Shown here piece by piece: positions 30,000 through 42,589 of a DNA stretch of 64,000 bases. The stretch lies in the NCBI RefSeq assembly GCF_032854445.1, contig NC_088299.1, positions 10,719,608-10,783,607 on the forward strand. The letters are read 5' to 3'. The notes beneath the pieces were generated by a model. It saw only the letters and a program-made list of their open reading frames with translations. It had not been told where the DNA came from and ran no database searches. Each line of letters opens with the position of its first letter. The stretch's first letter is position 1. Origin of the DNA: Liolophura sinensis. Taxonomy: Eukaryota > Mollusca > Polyplacophora > Chitonida > Chitonidae. The translations under genes and the position numbers were made by a program.

Positions 30000-31780
30000 C
30001 AGTTTTGGTAACATAAAGACTGGCTTATGATACCTTTTGCATACCCTCGGTCAGTGAGGTTGTGTGTTTGTCCTTATACATTATTGTTGCCAACTATTTT
30101 TTACACTCCCTTCGTACTGATGTGGTTCAGTCCATTCAACTAATTAAATCCGTAAAATATGAAAGAAGTATACTCAAATAACGAAAACACCGCTTTATTT
30201 AGATGACCAAAAGTACAAATTGCACTTTATATTTGTTTATCTATCCCTTAACTAATATACCATCCATTCATATGTACACACATCTCAATAATTCAAGCAA
30301 AATTAGTATCAATGTATACTACACTAAGCGACTAACCGGAACATTCGAATCCAAAAATCATCGCCAGTCCTACATAAACGTTCTTGAACAACCATATCAT
30401 CTATCTAATTTCTTTTCACAAATACGAAGTTAACCAATGTTGATTCTTCGTTATCTGATCATGATTGAAATAAGAAACGACGTTTGTTATTTTTGTCCAC
30501 TGTCGACGGCTCGCCATTTTTGTTTAACCATTTTGGCAGAATAGGCTTCATCTGTTAATCCAGAATCTGTCAGAATTACATTTTTCTTCAAAACCACAAC
30601 GCAAATGACATTATTCACACCATATTCAAACAAGCACAGGTATCTATATTCACAATAAACATATTCACACAAAGTTCCGTTTGAAACTTTTTGATCGATT
30701 ACGGCAAGCATCTACAGAAAAAAATTGTTTGGGCCATCGTTTTTCTGCCTGAAGGCAGGTCATAAGCATCTATACACATGAAAAAGAAACAATAAACGAT
30801 TTATTTGAGTAGGAAACCCTTATTCTTGTTCAAAACCAACATGAACGAAGTGGTTCCTAGATTGACTTAAATGCAAATGAGAACATTTAGAAAACCGATA
30901 GATACAAGTTTCCGAAAAACCTGCTTCCTTCGAGACTTTGACAAGGATTGTTAAATAATATTGCATCCCGACGATCTTTACACAGAACCCGTCTTGAGAT
31001 TCTCTGGCAATGAATGCAGCATCTCATTACGTGAACAGAGAATATATATTCAATATTTCTAGGTCATTAATTTCTCTTTATCTTCAGTGACAAATATCTA
31101 ATATAATTAAACCCATTTAATAACAAAAGCGTCACAAAATATATCAATGCCAACACAATTTTCACAAATGAACTGTGCTTCATCCAGATATATTGTTGAC
31201 AAATATTTCACACATTCATCTTTTAAAATTAATTGGTAGGTGTGACCCACAAGCCGTGTGATACCCAAATAGCTTTGAATAACTGACAATCCAAACTTTC
31301 ACAACATTTTGATTATATTACGTGTCACACGACTGTAGAAAAATGTATTTTCAGTCCATGGAACTATAACCAGATATAACAAATAATAACTTCTCTTATA
31401 GTGTTATGATATATATATATATACTAACCCTCCTTCATTTTTCTTCACAAAAGCTTCTGACTATGAAATGCAGACACGAGCCTAAATACTTAATTTGAAT
31501 GCATTTACTTATTCTCAGTAGAAACCAATACCGACAAAATTACCTAAACCACGCAAATCATTGTATCCAGTGATACGTTTCTGCTACATGCAGCTCAGAC
31601 CGGAAGCATCTTGGCTCACTGTGCATCATTGACCCAACTAGCATTAGCGACAACATGATTTTAAGAGGGCTTCGCTGACTGTACCATTCTTGTTGATAGA
31701 AGGGCACACCTGCCTGTTTGGATTCACTCATTTTCCAACGATTACATCCACAGCGGTTGTTACCATGGCAACACACGCTA
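30000..31780. other. No recognisable gene; downstream flank or 3' UTR of cyclase gene 2
   Basis: AT-rich, with an (AT)n tract near 31408-31423. Open frames at 30487-30711 and 31107-31289 (-) have no recognised motifs. Confidence 0.4.
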
Positions 31781-31790
31781 CATCTCTTAG

Positions 31791-34700
31791 TCATTGTGAC
31801 TTTTGATCCAACAGAGAGAAATTCTTCCCAAGATGCCATAGATGGCCATCTGCAATAAAAAGAAACAAATTGTCTGGGGTCATTTCAGACTTAACCAACT
31901 CACTGAATACATATATTGATTGGTTGATTGGTTGATTTATTGATTGGTGTTTAACTCGATACTCAAGAATTTGTCACTGATTTGTCCTGACGACTGCCAG
32001 GAAGCCAGGGGCCTGAAAACCGAAACAGCCAGAGGTGAATTCGAACACGTGACATTATTGGTCAAAGGCCTGATGGTGGCAGCAAGCCAGCGCTTAAATC
32101 ACCTCAGCCAGCGGATCCAGAATTATGAAATGAAAGCCAGCAGAATAACACAAGCGCTTCTGTTCATCAATGACTCGTCTTCCGGAATGAAATAATTAAA
32201 AGAAAAGAACACATAATGAAAAGTCATGTCGCATAATGAGTGATAAATATCGATGTCTTAAACGATGTTGATGATACTGACGGTAAATACCACGTTCAAC
32301 GTAGTCTAAAACTATCCAGTTGTCTCTGAGCAATGACGCTGTACATGCACTGAATAATCTTGCTCAAGTAAAAATGTAAGCGTGTAGCATTAATAAAGAA
32401 CGTAATTTGATCCCTGTACGTATGTTACTAGTAATACAATATGGAAAGATAACACAAATACTCTATATACAAGGCACTAATTCAACAATTCAAGTGGACA
32501 ATACAAAAGCCTGAGTAAAAGTTAAAGATTTAATGACGGTACTTTGTGGTTACTTTGCCGCACGGTGCTGTGCAGATACTGTAAAGTACTGTTCACGGTA
32601 CGGATGTGGCTGGTAACTGGCGTGTACAATTTAGAACCATGCAGAACCGGCTTAGCGGTATATAAGTATAGCATCAATGAAAATGAACAAATTCAGCACA
32701 AATTCAGAAACATTATGCAGAAGTATAAATGTATTGAAGTTGATGATTTCGATGAGGCGACGTGATGAAGGCGACATTTACAGTGATATATATTAATCCT
32801 TTTGGCGGGAATAGTCAAAAAGTTCTTGCTGCCCGCTTGTTTCTATACTTTTGTGCCTCTTTTTCAATAACAAAAAAGGAAGAAATCACAATCTGCAACT
32901 TTTAAGCATCAGTAGAAATGATTTTTCCTGGTTTTCTAAACTGATGATATCTTTTACATGAAGTATTATCCGCTAGAAAGAATCTGAGTGTTTGGCTAAT
33001 ATATAACGGGAGTGGGCTACCTTGGTAGGGTCTCGGAATGGTTCTGACTTTATGCACGGCTGACTGGTGAAACGCTGAGAGCCAAGGATGCAATGCCGAA
33101 ATGTCCGAAACGAACTGATAGAAAACAGAAATGCTCAGTGACTATTAATGCACACGGTGGCTGTTTTGTATTGTTATGTAGTCAGATGAAGTCATTGTGT
33201 GAATCGCCTGCACTGAAGAAGAGCAAAGCAAATTCGCGCAGGGATTGCAAATAGGTATAATCATCCATCATGGACGTACCAGGTCAATAACCGCAAGACC
33301 AATTTCCCAAAAAAAAAAACAAAAAAAAAAAACACCAAAACAATTTTATGGCCCTTTTAATAAGAAAGTCCATGACTACATTGCGCCGCACTGAAAATGA
33401 CATTTACCCTATGCGTTGATAAGGTTACAAAAATATGGGACCATTATGTGAACCTAAACAAAGACAAATGCTAATTACATGATGGTTTGAAATATGGGAT
33501 ATACGAACACTCAGCTAGGCACATGCAATCATCCAGCACAAACTAATTCGGAACTCCATCTAATCCAATCAGACCCTAGCATGAAAGACAAACACATTAA
33601 CCAACACAAGACTCGCACTTCATATGAAAGGTAGGATTAGCTCTGGAAGCGCCATTAATTCATTTATAGTGCGCACAAACCCAAAAGCTGTTATATCTAA
33701 AATAAGTCAGGTTACGTCATACCGAACGATATATAGTCTGATGCCATTTGTGAGCATTTTAATAGTGAGCATAGATGGCAAAGAAGCGTGGCATGTACCT
33801 AACCCTAACCCCTTCCCCCTCAATCAAATACGCTATCGCCTTACTTACACTTACCTCCACCGCTGGTGACGGTCGCAGAGCTCTCCCGAATGGCGGCCTC
33901 CGTTGGCTCCTCCATTGGGCGCGGGTCCCCTTCCAAGCCTAACAGCCAGTAGGTCCTGATTTGGCCCTTCAGTGCCACAGAGAGTGGCAAGTCCCTCTGT
34001 ATGAACACAGAAATAATATTAAAAGCGGCTTATGATAGCTCTCACATAGTTTAGTTTAACATACAATTGGGGAAGAAGCCCTTCTGAAAGATGCCAGTCC
34101 AAGCGGTATACTCTTTCATTATTTTTAATTTTGGTCCTGTACATGACTCTGTGAATACAGCTGTGTTCGTAAAGCGAAGAACTTTACATAGTTCACAAGC
34201 ACTGTAGCGTGACATCAGTGAATGGTGAGTTTTTACACAGGAACTTACTTGTATAGGCAGGGAATTTTCAACATTCAATGTGCAAAGCGTATTCATGTAT
34301 TGGGGAAATATTTCCTGTATACACAAAACATATTGTATAACCTGTAGAGAATCACTGTGGCAGACAAGGGGCCTCTTGCGTAAAGCGATGCAGGCTACGT
34401 TCGTTGCAACTAGCATGGCAACATATGTTTCCAACATGTGTCGCCATGGTAGTTACAATCACTTTTGGCAAGTGTCCGAAGTTTATAATCGAACATGACT
34501 TTGACCCTGGTGGTTTTTACTGGCATCCTTATAAATCACGGCAACTTTTAAGCTCCAGATAAGCCCGTTCATACTCTGGAGCCTATCACCGGTGAAGATC
34601 ACAGATACAGATTGTTTATCTCAACTTTGACGCATGCCTAAGCAGAATTCAACAAGTAATTTTATATTTTTAGCTCGTGCTATAGTAAGTCGATACCTGG

Positions 34701-37700
34701 GAATACCTGGAAAGCATACATACCTTGACGGCATCATCCTGACGGGGTTTTAGAACAAATCCTCCCAACTCTTGCAGAGTTTCTTGTGTCGATTCGCTCA
34801 CATGAATGAAGTCCGCTGTCAAAATTAAAAATTAAAAAAAAATAATCCTAGATGGCTATGAAGCATCCTTGCTTCCGACAACGTGATACCAGACTGGATA
34901 TACACGGGATTGCCTTATTTGTCTTTGCAATTTATGTCAATTCCCTAAAGGGGAATTTCAGCCTGTCCTCAAAATGTGTTTTTGTTTTTCACTGTTTTAT
35001 CAGCAAAGTGAATGTGACATAAAGCAGTGTGCAAATCCTGAAGATCTGTGGTTTACAACTGGTCAATCCGGTTTCCTCGACCAAACTGATTGCCATCGCA
35101 TAGGTAAGTAATTTTGAGTATGATGTTAAAGTTGTTGAACAATCAAATACATAAATAATAAAGTAAACGGAATGAAGACGAAATTATATTTGTTGAAAAA
35201 CTTACGTGTGCCTAAGGATTCCATGCGAGAAGCAATGGTGACGGTATCGCCAAACAAGCAATAGCGGGGCATTTTAAACCCTACCACTCCGGCTATTACT
35301 GGACCTAGGAATACAACAACCAATCATTAGAAATCTTGTAAAAGATACGGCAGATTTTATGTTCATAGATCTTTTATTAGAGCAATACTGTGGACATGAA
35401 TATAGACATTAGAAGGTCTTAAGAGATCTGAAACTTTTCAGCCTTATATGCAGAGAATGCAGTTTTAAGAGGATACAGCCTCTAGCTATATGCGGGCACT
35501 GACCTGTGTGTACACCAATACGTAACCGGAAACGTGTCCCCGGTAAGTGGGGAATCTCCAACTCAGATAAATTGTTGACTAAATCGAGAGCCATCATGCT
35601 GATCTCCGCGGCGTGACTTTTACCATTTTTCTGTGGCAAACCTTTTTTTAAAAAAGACAGAGAACACATGGATATGCAAGTACACGTGTCATGAGAGATT
35701 TTATAATTCTCAAACAGGGGGTACAACATCAGTCTTTGTTCCTCCTAACTTTTTTTCTTTTGCCGTTTGGTTTTTAGTCCTTTAGTGGAGTGAACTAAAC
35801 TACTCAAACGATTGCGTCATTTACTGTCATGAAAATTTGAAAAGACGACAGCCAGGTCTTTCAAGTGATATTTAATGTTAATTAGAACAAGCCTTTCTTT
35901 TAACTTACCGGATGCTACCATATAGGCGTCTCCGATAGTCTCCACCTTGTAGACATCATACTGCTCAATCCGATCATCAAACAGCGAGTAGAGGCTGTTC
36001 AGCATGTTGACCACCTGAACTGGGGAGCACTGCGACGAAAGCTTTGTGAACTCCACGATGTCCGAAAAGAAAATGGTTACGTCAGAGAAAGTTTCAGCGT
36101 TCACTTCCTCGTTTCGCTTGAGTTTCTCAGCCACACTTTTTGGTAACATCTGATACAGAAGCAAGTCTGTCCGTTTTTTCTCCGTCTTCAAAGCCTTCGT
36201 CCTGTGGATGAAAAGAATTGCATGGATCGGTTTAAGTTATGTTTGTATTGTACAGTATCTCTGAAATCTCCCCAAACAATCATATACTAAGTTTGTTGTA
36301 ACTATTATAATAGCATACCTTATAAACACGACTAGCAATTGAAGTTACAGTGAATTTAACGTGGAATTACTTTTGGGAACACGGCCCATTTTATGTATCA
36401 TTGCATATTTCATTGGCAATGTTCGGCTGTCGCTAACTAATTGACCGGCACTGATGAAAGCATTAGTTTCACTTATTTATTTAATTTATCAGGTTCCTGG
36501 GTGGAGTAAGCTGATGTAATAATACACATAAAACTTGCAGTGGGAGTGACGATCTGCGCCACAGGTTGGAAAGTACATCAATTCCGTGCCCAAGGTAGAT
36601 GGTTTACTCCAGTTTTTACAGTTTCGTACATCCATGAACTTCACGCGCAGTCGAGTAAGTGAACTTTTCTACGCCGTTAATCACCAATCCAAAAAAAATA
36701 ATCAATCAATCAACATCTAATTAGTTAGAATACGAACCAGTTAAATTAATACATTAATCAACAAATCAATCAATTCCTAATTGGTTAGATTAAATTAATA
36801 AATCAATCAATCAATAACTACGATGGGATGCATACCTGTCTGCTAGTATGATAGAGTAGCTCTGCATCTCCGTTGTAAGAGAGTACACCCCGTGCATGAT
36901 CACCGGACACATCAACAGTACCCCAGAGAAAACAATAGCAATGGCGATCATCTTGAACAAATCTTCTTGATCGCGCTCATCCAGTTCCACGAAAATGGAA
37001 GATACGACAGCGTCCTGTGTGTCCAAGAGAGTCTGTAGGTAGCTGGTCACGGCCATCATCCAATACTCCGCCTTCTCAAGTGACCCGACCCGATTAAACT
37101 GCTCGTTAACGCGAATATCTCTGCGCATGTCCTCCAGTATGCCGACAATGGTGTCGTTTTGCGCCACCAGGTCGTCGTAGATCGACGCCGCGACGTCCGA
37201 GAAACGCCTGGCAGACCAAAAGGAGGCGTTGGCGATATCTTGACTCTCCGAGAACCATAAGTAGTCCTCTATCGTCTGGAATTTCCCTTTGGTGTAGTAG
37301 ATGGCCCCTAAGGCCCTTTCTATTCCAAAGGATTTCTTAGCGTCCGTAATTTCTAGAAACGCCACCAAACTTCGCCAGACGGTTCCCGAACGAGCTTCAG
37401 TGATGGAGGCGTACAACCAGTCTAATATGACGTCAATACCTTTGGTGTAGAAGAGTAGTTCAGAAGTGACAGACTGGTTGAGGGAGTCGAGCTGGTAGCG
37501 ATGTCTGTTGAGATGAATTTGGTACTTTTCCTGAGAATGGTACTCTGGCGCGTCCTTATCCTCTATGGACGGCCAATAGCTCAGCTCCTCGAGAACATTG
37601 TCCGTGTCGATGTAACTAGACAACAAGGCCTCCTTCGTCTCTGCGCGGTACGAACTCAGATAGAGCGCGCTCGAGTCTCTTTCCTTCTGCAAGTTGTGAA

Positions 37701-38498
37701 TAAGCACACCTAGCTCTGTACTAAACCGAAGCACTTTACGAATGCCAGAGGCGTTCAGGTAGCCCTGAAGTGTGACCCCGAATGTGTTTGCTGTCATACC
37801 GATCAGGATCATCAGAGGTACCGCCACCACGGAGATGATCCTGCATAACTGCTTCCGCTTCCCGGCGGATGTGATTGGGTTACCTGTTGGGAAGAATGCA
37901 AGATATAGTTGAGTATCTTTAGGGGATGGTTAAGTGATTGGTTCAGTCAATAGCTACATGGCTTACTGGTTGGGCTCAGTCACTCAGTTGACTTACTGGT
38001 CGAGTGACTGGTTAGGCTCAGTGACCAGTAGAGTGGGTGATTCAGTGACTAGCTGTCCTACTGGTAAAGCACCTGACTGAGCTCGGTTCAGTGATGATTT
38101 ATCTGACTGGGTGAATGACTGGTTGGGTTCAGTGATCAGTAGAGCGGGTGGCTCAATGACTAACTGACTAACGAGTTCAGTGACTGGTTTTCCGCAATGA
38201 TTAACACAAAACAATTTTTCTACTGCCATACATTTATTGAAATTAAATAAATGCACTGATACTTCGAACCAGTTCTTGTTTTTTTTCTGACTATATCACT
38301 CTTTTGAAATGACATTGTACCTTTACAGAACGTGTCCCACATCTTCTCTCCTTGTCGAATGTTCAACATCTCCATGAGGGCAAGGTCAAGTTGTGACGCT
38401 GAGAGGCTTGCCACTGATAAGCTGTTAGAAGGCGGCCTTTCTGTGGATACTCTGGGTTCCTCCCCAACTTTAGCGCGGCGCATCGTCAGCCACGACAT
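31791..38498 (-). CDS. NIT-domain transmembrane guanylate cyclase, gene 2 (7-8 coding exons)
   Basis: Exons on the - strand are 38498-38321, 37883-36836, 36201-35909, 35641-35504, 35304-35206, 34815-34724 and 33996-33855, with a tentative last exon 31849-31791. This gives about 682 residues. If the donor at 33854 is not used, a stop follows within a few codons, so the core is unaffected. Order: Ser/Leu-rich N-terminus; membrane helix about 72-94; NIT domain about 100-360 ([15 protein letters not shown]); membrane helix about 367-392; signalling helix ([14 protein letters not shown]); cyclase about 445-630. Metal aspartates D456 and D500, guanine-selecting E496 and C568, and catalytic Arg R579 are present. 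Two key positions differ from the family: FSDIVEF has Glu (E459) for Gly, and the catalytic Asn is Thr (T575). The protein may therefore be weak or inactive alone. It lies upstream of gene 1 in the same orientation and is its tandem paralog. Confidence 0.86.
31915..32128 (-). mobile_element. Divergent SINE (family D) downstream of or within gene 2
   Basis: The tail region TTGATTGGTGTTTAACTCGA resembles SINE A's end. The body (GCCAGGGGCCTGAAAACCGA) and a B-box-like GTTCGAATTCACC on the - strand resemble 12236-12340. If the tentative last exon is right, this lies in gene 2's last intron. Confidence 0.5.
32220..33850. other. Probable last intron of gene 2; nothing else recognised
   Basis: An A-rich run lies at 33309-33332. 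The open frames at 32544-32765 and 33624-33869 have no recognisable motifs. Confidence 0.4.
36836..37883 (-). CDS. Gene 2 exon 2: TM1, NIT domain and TM2
   Basis: One exon covers what gene 1 splits into the TM1 exon (21467-21316) and the first part of its exon 4. The acceptor follows CCCAACAG and the donor is GTATGC. TM1 is [20 protein letters not shown] and TM2 is [18 protein letters not shown]. The NIT hallmark [13 protein letters not shown] lies just after TM1. Confidence 0.87.
37960..38205. repeat. ~109-bp degenerate tandem repeat in gene 2 intron 1
   Basis: GTGACTGGTTAGGCTCAGTG (about 38003) and ATGACTGGTTGGGTTCAGTG (about 38112) begin two units. Shorter GACTGGTT/CAGTGA motifs fill the flanks. 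Confidence 0.75.
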
Positions 38499-38538
38499 TC
38501 TTCAGCGGAAAGCAATTTTTGCGTCTTCAAGAGAATAC
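38321..38538 (-). CDS. Gene 2 first coding exon
   Basis: The acceptor CCACCTTTTCAG gives an exon start at 38538. Forty bases of 5' UTR precede the ATG at 38498-38496. The exon ends at donor GTACAA (phase 1). It encodes a hydrophilic N-terminus beginning [12 protein letters not shown] with a Ser/Leu-rich helix. No signal peptide is seen, so the N-terminus should be cytosolic. Confidence 0.75.
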
Positions 38539-38794
38539 CTGAAAAGGTGGTAAAATCAGATGATGACCAATAAAATCCTCGTCCTCCTGATAGGCTACGA
38601 TATGTCATTCAAATCAGTTCCTTCTGATGAGTGTAAGTGTAGCAACGTGCTAGCAGTTTACCCACAAGAATCGGACATAGCACTAGTACTACGTTAATAT
38701 TTAAACGGGAATGATGGCCATTACGTTGTTCAAAATAATTAAGGTTATGTTAAGAGGCAAATAGAAAATATTTCCATCTCGTCTTCCAATATAA

Positions 38795-38885
38795 TTATTA
38801 ATTTGTTTGATAGGTGTTATACGCTATACTCAAGAATATTCCACTTATATATACGACTTCGGCTCACCATTACGATGGCAGAAAA
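38795..38885 (-). mobile_element. SINE family A, 3' fragment, in gene 2's 5' UTR intron
   Basis: TTTGATAGGTGTTATACGCT, ACTCAAGAATATTCCACTTA and GCTCACCATTACGATGGCAG match the reversed SINE A end. Confidence 0.7.
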
Positions 38886-39463
38886 CAGAGCCTCATTATT
38901 TAAAATGACACGATCTACCCGCCTAATTGTATATCTGGGATATATTACATTTCAACAAGTTGAAAATCTGACAAGGTGCAGTTAAACTCAAATAACGGTG
39001 ATCTTTGTATATATAATAGGTGTTTGGTAAAATACAATGTGAGAAGTACGACTACACAATAACTCCAAGGTTTTATTCTAAAAGGGGAATTCAGAATTTT
39101 ACGCTGAATCTATCCCCAAAATCTAGTAGGAAATTATCACAAAAAATGTATTTATTTACCTGATTAGTAGTTTAATACTGTACGTCAAACTGTGCGCTGT
39201 ACCAGCCACCTTCGCAAGTTACCTAACAAACCTCCCAGTCAAAACGGCGAGAGCTTAATTCGATCTCACGAGCTCATTGCACAAAAGCAAAAACGTTGAT
39301 TTTATGAAAGAGATGTTGTGAAATTGCCAAACTTAACATATACTTTCCTATGTACGTTACATATAATGCCTGTGTGATACCTTGCATATTTAGTGTAAAC
39401 CTAGATTTGGCACACAGGTAAAAATATTATGGAGCACGCGGCCGTTACTCCCAGCCGGCTTAC

Positions 39464-39600
39464 CTGTGCAGCACGTCCTGATGCGCGTGTCCAGCTCCGT
39501 GGTTTACCTCACTCTGAACAGTGTTCTCTCTATCACAGTAAAACATGGACTACAGAGACAATGCCCCTAGACCCCTTCTACATCTCCTTGTGACTCGGGT
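39464..39600 (-). promoter_or_regulatory. Probable 5' UTR exon and transcription start region of gene 2
   Basis: On the - strand GTGCTGCACAG is followed by a strong donor GTAAGC, so an untranslated exon should end at 39464 and splice to 38538. Its upstream limit is not visible; about 39600 is a guess. The segment is more GC-rich than its surroundings. Confidence 0.45.
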
Positions 39601-39609
39601 AACAACCAG

Positions 39610-41310
39610 CAAGAGAAAAATATTTAATTAAATAATTAACTCGTTTGGACTGACGCAGGAAACTGGCTAATTACACCTGGAGGATCGCACCCCTGGCGTG
39701 CAACCGAATCTTACATTCCTATTTAACGGAGTTGCGTACACTGTTAACGTGGCCAGGCTAATGATAGGTATGATTTCAGTGAGCTAATTAATAAATGTCC
39801 AGTCTAAGCGCTCTGTAGTATGCGTTCAGCAACAGGTGAAGCAAGCTAATTAACTGTCCTCTGCTGATCGAAAGATAATGATCAGGGTTCAAATACAGAA
39901 AATTGAAACATGTCCCTTCAGGAAATGTTTGTCTTACATAACCAATGAAGAAATAAGTTATGACTGAAAAGGTTTCTAAAACACGAGGGTGTTTTGTTTT
40001 TTTTTGGTTTTTTTGTCGTTCTTCCTGTCAGTCTGTTTGTCAGTGACTTTACCCTTAAATGTTAGGCAAGGTTTTGGATGAAATCGAGAAAGAAAAGGCA
40101 ACAAAAAATATAATTTTAGTTATTTTGGAAAAGGAAACATTTGCAGCCATTTTTTACTCTGGCTTTCTCATTTAAACCAGTAGATAAACCAGAAAGTCGC
40201 GTCACTTTTGCCCCAGGCTTATTTGGCTAAATGGAAAAACAGTGTTCACAAGGTGTCAACGGAAATAGACCTGTGCGTTCTCTGGTTCGAGAAACAGCTT
40301 GCGAATGATACGTTAAAATTGATAACATGGCGGGGCTTTCGCACAAAATAAAAAAGTTTGCTTTTTAGACTTTACTTGGCATACTTTATCAATGCATATA
40401 TAAATATATACATTTCGCCTAGTGTTGTCTTTTCATTTAATCACAAATTGGCCATGGGCTAAAGACAGTGTGATAGAACTAAATGATTTTCCTAATTACG
40501 AGATATGACAGAAATACAAGGAATATTGTTCGCGTGTCCTCGGGTAAACCCTACTATTGCCTTACATTTTGAAATGCAATAATATATCCGTGGTTATTGT
40601 GTAAATTAGACCCATCAGATTCTGTTTGTATAACACACGTCTCATGAGCATACCTCCAAGAACTTCAGTTCTTGGCTTGCCAGATGGGTAAAGCGTCCTT
40701 TCTTAAATCTGGACATTTGGGTTCCTGGGGTTGTGTAAAGGTTTGTATTTTTTTCCTTACTGCCGATGGTATAGACCAATAAACTCAAAGATCAAGCAAT
40801 CAGCCAGTCGAATGTATACATGAATGCGTGAATCTCATGGAACCTAGATGACATTCATTATGTTCCCGAGATGCAATCAATAAAATAGGCTTATGTAAGC
40901 TGTTACATAATACCTATTATTTTACTCGGAGCTGCAACGGAAATCCGTGAAATGAAAGTTCCGGCACAATTCAGGTTAACATTTTATGAGGGAAAAATGA
41001 ACATATTCGCTGAACAGTGCGGTGTACTAACAGTTGTATATTAATTTACAACTACTAAACGCCTTATTGATTATAACGCCTAATAGTTTTCCGGTCAAAG
41101 CCGTCCTAAGAATTCAACGCACGTGTGATTATAGGGACGTCATTTAGATTGTCCTACATGTATATCAATTCTGGGCATACGTTCAGACTTGTCTTGAAAG
41201 GTGAAATGAATAAATGTGAACCACGGAATAATTTAATTCACGTTGAACTTAACTTAGCCGAGGTATTTAGCGTGTCAACGCGGCGCATTGACCCACAAAC
41301 CTTTGAAGTC
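39610..41310. other. No recognisable gene; upstream flank of gene 2
   Basis: AT-rich, with a T run near 39996-40008. No supported exon. Confidence 0.5.
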
Positions 41311-41314
41311 CAGC

Positions 41315-41392
41315 TGATACTGGCCGCATTCGTATGTGAAATATTCTAGAGAATGGCGTAAAACACCAATCAAATAAATAAATATCGTGGCG
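41315..41392 (+). mobile_element. SINE family A, 3' fragment
   Basis: ATACTGGCCGCATTCGTATG, TGAAATATTCTAGAGAATGG, CGTAAAACACCAATCAAATA and a short AAATAAAT tail. Confidence 0.75.
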
Positions 41393-42589
41393 AAATGGTA
41401 AATGGATACTGGGATATGGCAAGTATTATACTTTTATAAGTATTTGTATAATTTTGTTTCTAATTTGGGGTTTTGGCCTACATACATGTATAAGGATATG
41501 ATTTTAATAACCAATCTACAACATGACATTAATGGTCTTCGGGGTCGTTGTCGTGACAACTGCACGTGCAAGAGAGCACAGTTTACATCAAAAGCCATTT
41601 CATAATTGCCGAATTTTTACTGGGGATGAAAACTACATCAAGTTCCAATTTCGAATTATTTCGGCTCAGATAAGAGTGCATTTTGTTCTTTTTTCGTTTA
41701 ACCCTTCCAGTTACTTTTAAGTTATATTATAGTCTTCTTGGTATACATACAAGTCATACAATCCTGGACTGGCCGCTCATACACTACAAGACCATTTGAA
41801 CATACATAGCTCACCTTGAACTCTGACCGCGTATTGAACTTTTGCTGTCCATGATGAGTGATACGCTTTTTTTCTGTTTTTTTTTGTTTTGTTTTTTTTG
41901 TCTCTTTGTTTTCCTTTATCGATTTCCTGTAGTTCGTTTCATGACGCACAAGTAAACAAATTGAAACAGGTATACTCATGGTGTGCCGATGTTATACGGG
42001 TAGTCATTTTGATTGATGGATTGACTCATGGATGGTGTGTTTCACGGGTGGTTATTATTTTAAGCTAGCTTGTAGATTTGGAGGCTTTGTCGATAAAACT
42101 CACGTAAAGACGCGTGGCATCAAGCAGATGTGGTTATTACCGACCTAGCCAGGGACACGTGAAGACGTTCGTTATTATGAAGTCAACTGCTTAGATGGGA
42201 AAATTTAGTCAGGGCTGTCACGGATCTCAAAGGGTACAAACACGTGGCATATTCGAAGACGGTCACATGAACAAGGGTCGGTTCATCGTTGTCCGTGTGT
42301 TGACGAAAGATGTATGTAACCGTGTGGAGGATCCTAATCCCATCCTCAACTACTATTACTACACCCTCCTACCCAAACTCATTGCCCTCCAACGTTCACA
42401 GGAACCGTCACTCACACCCTCAGCACCCCACCCAGCGTGAGCCATCTCCCACGGTCTCACCTTCCATGGTCGTCTCGTCCATAGCCGTCTGTATCACCTG
42501 CGATGTTCTCTGGTGGGGGACGGTACCGTATAAAATAAGAGTGACCGCCGTGCCTGTACAGTGTTTTCCAGTCCAGTTCAACTGTCATG

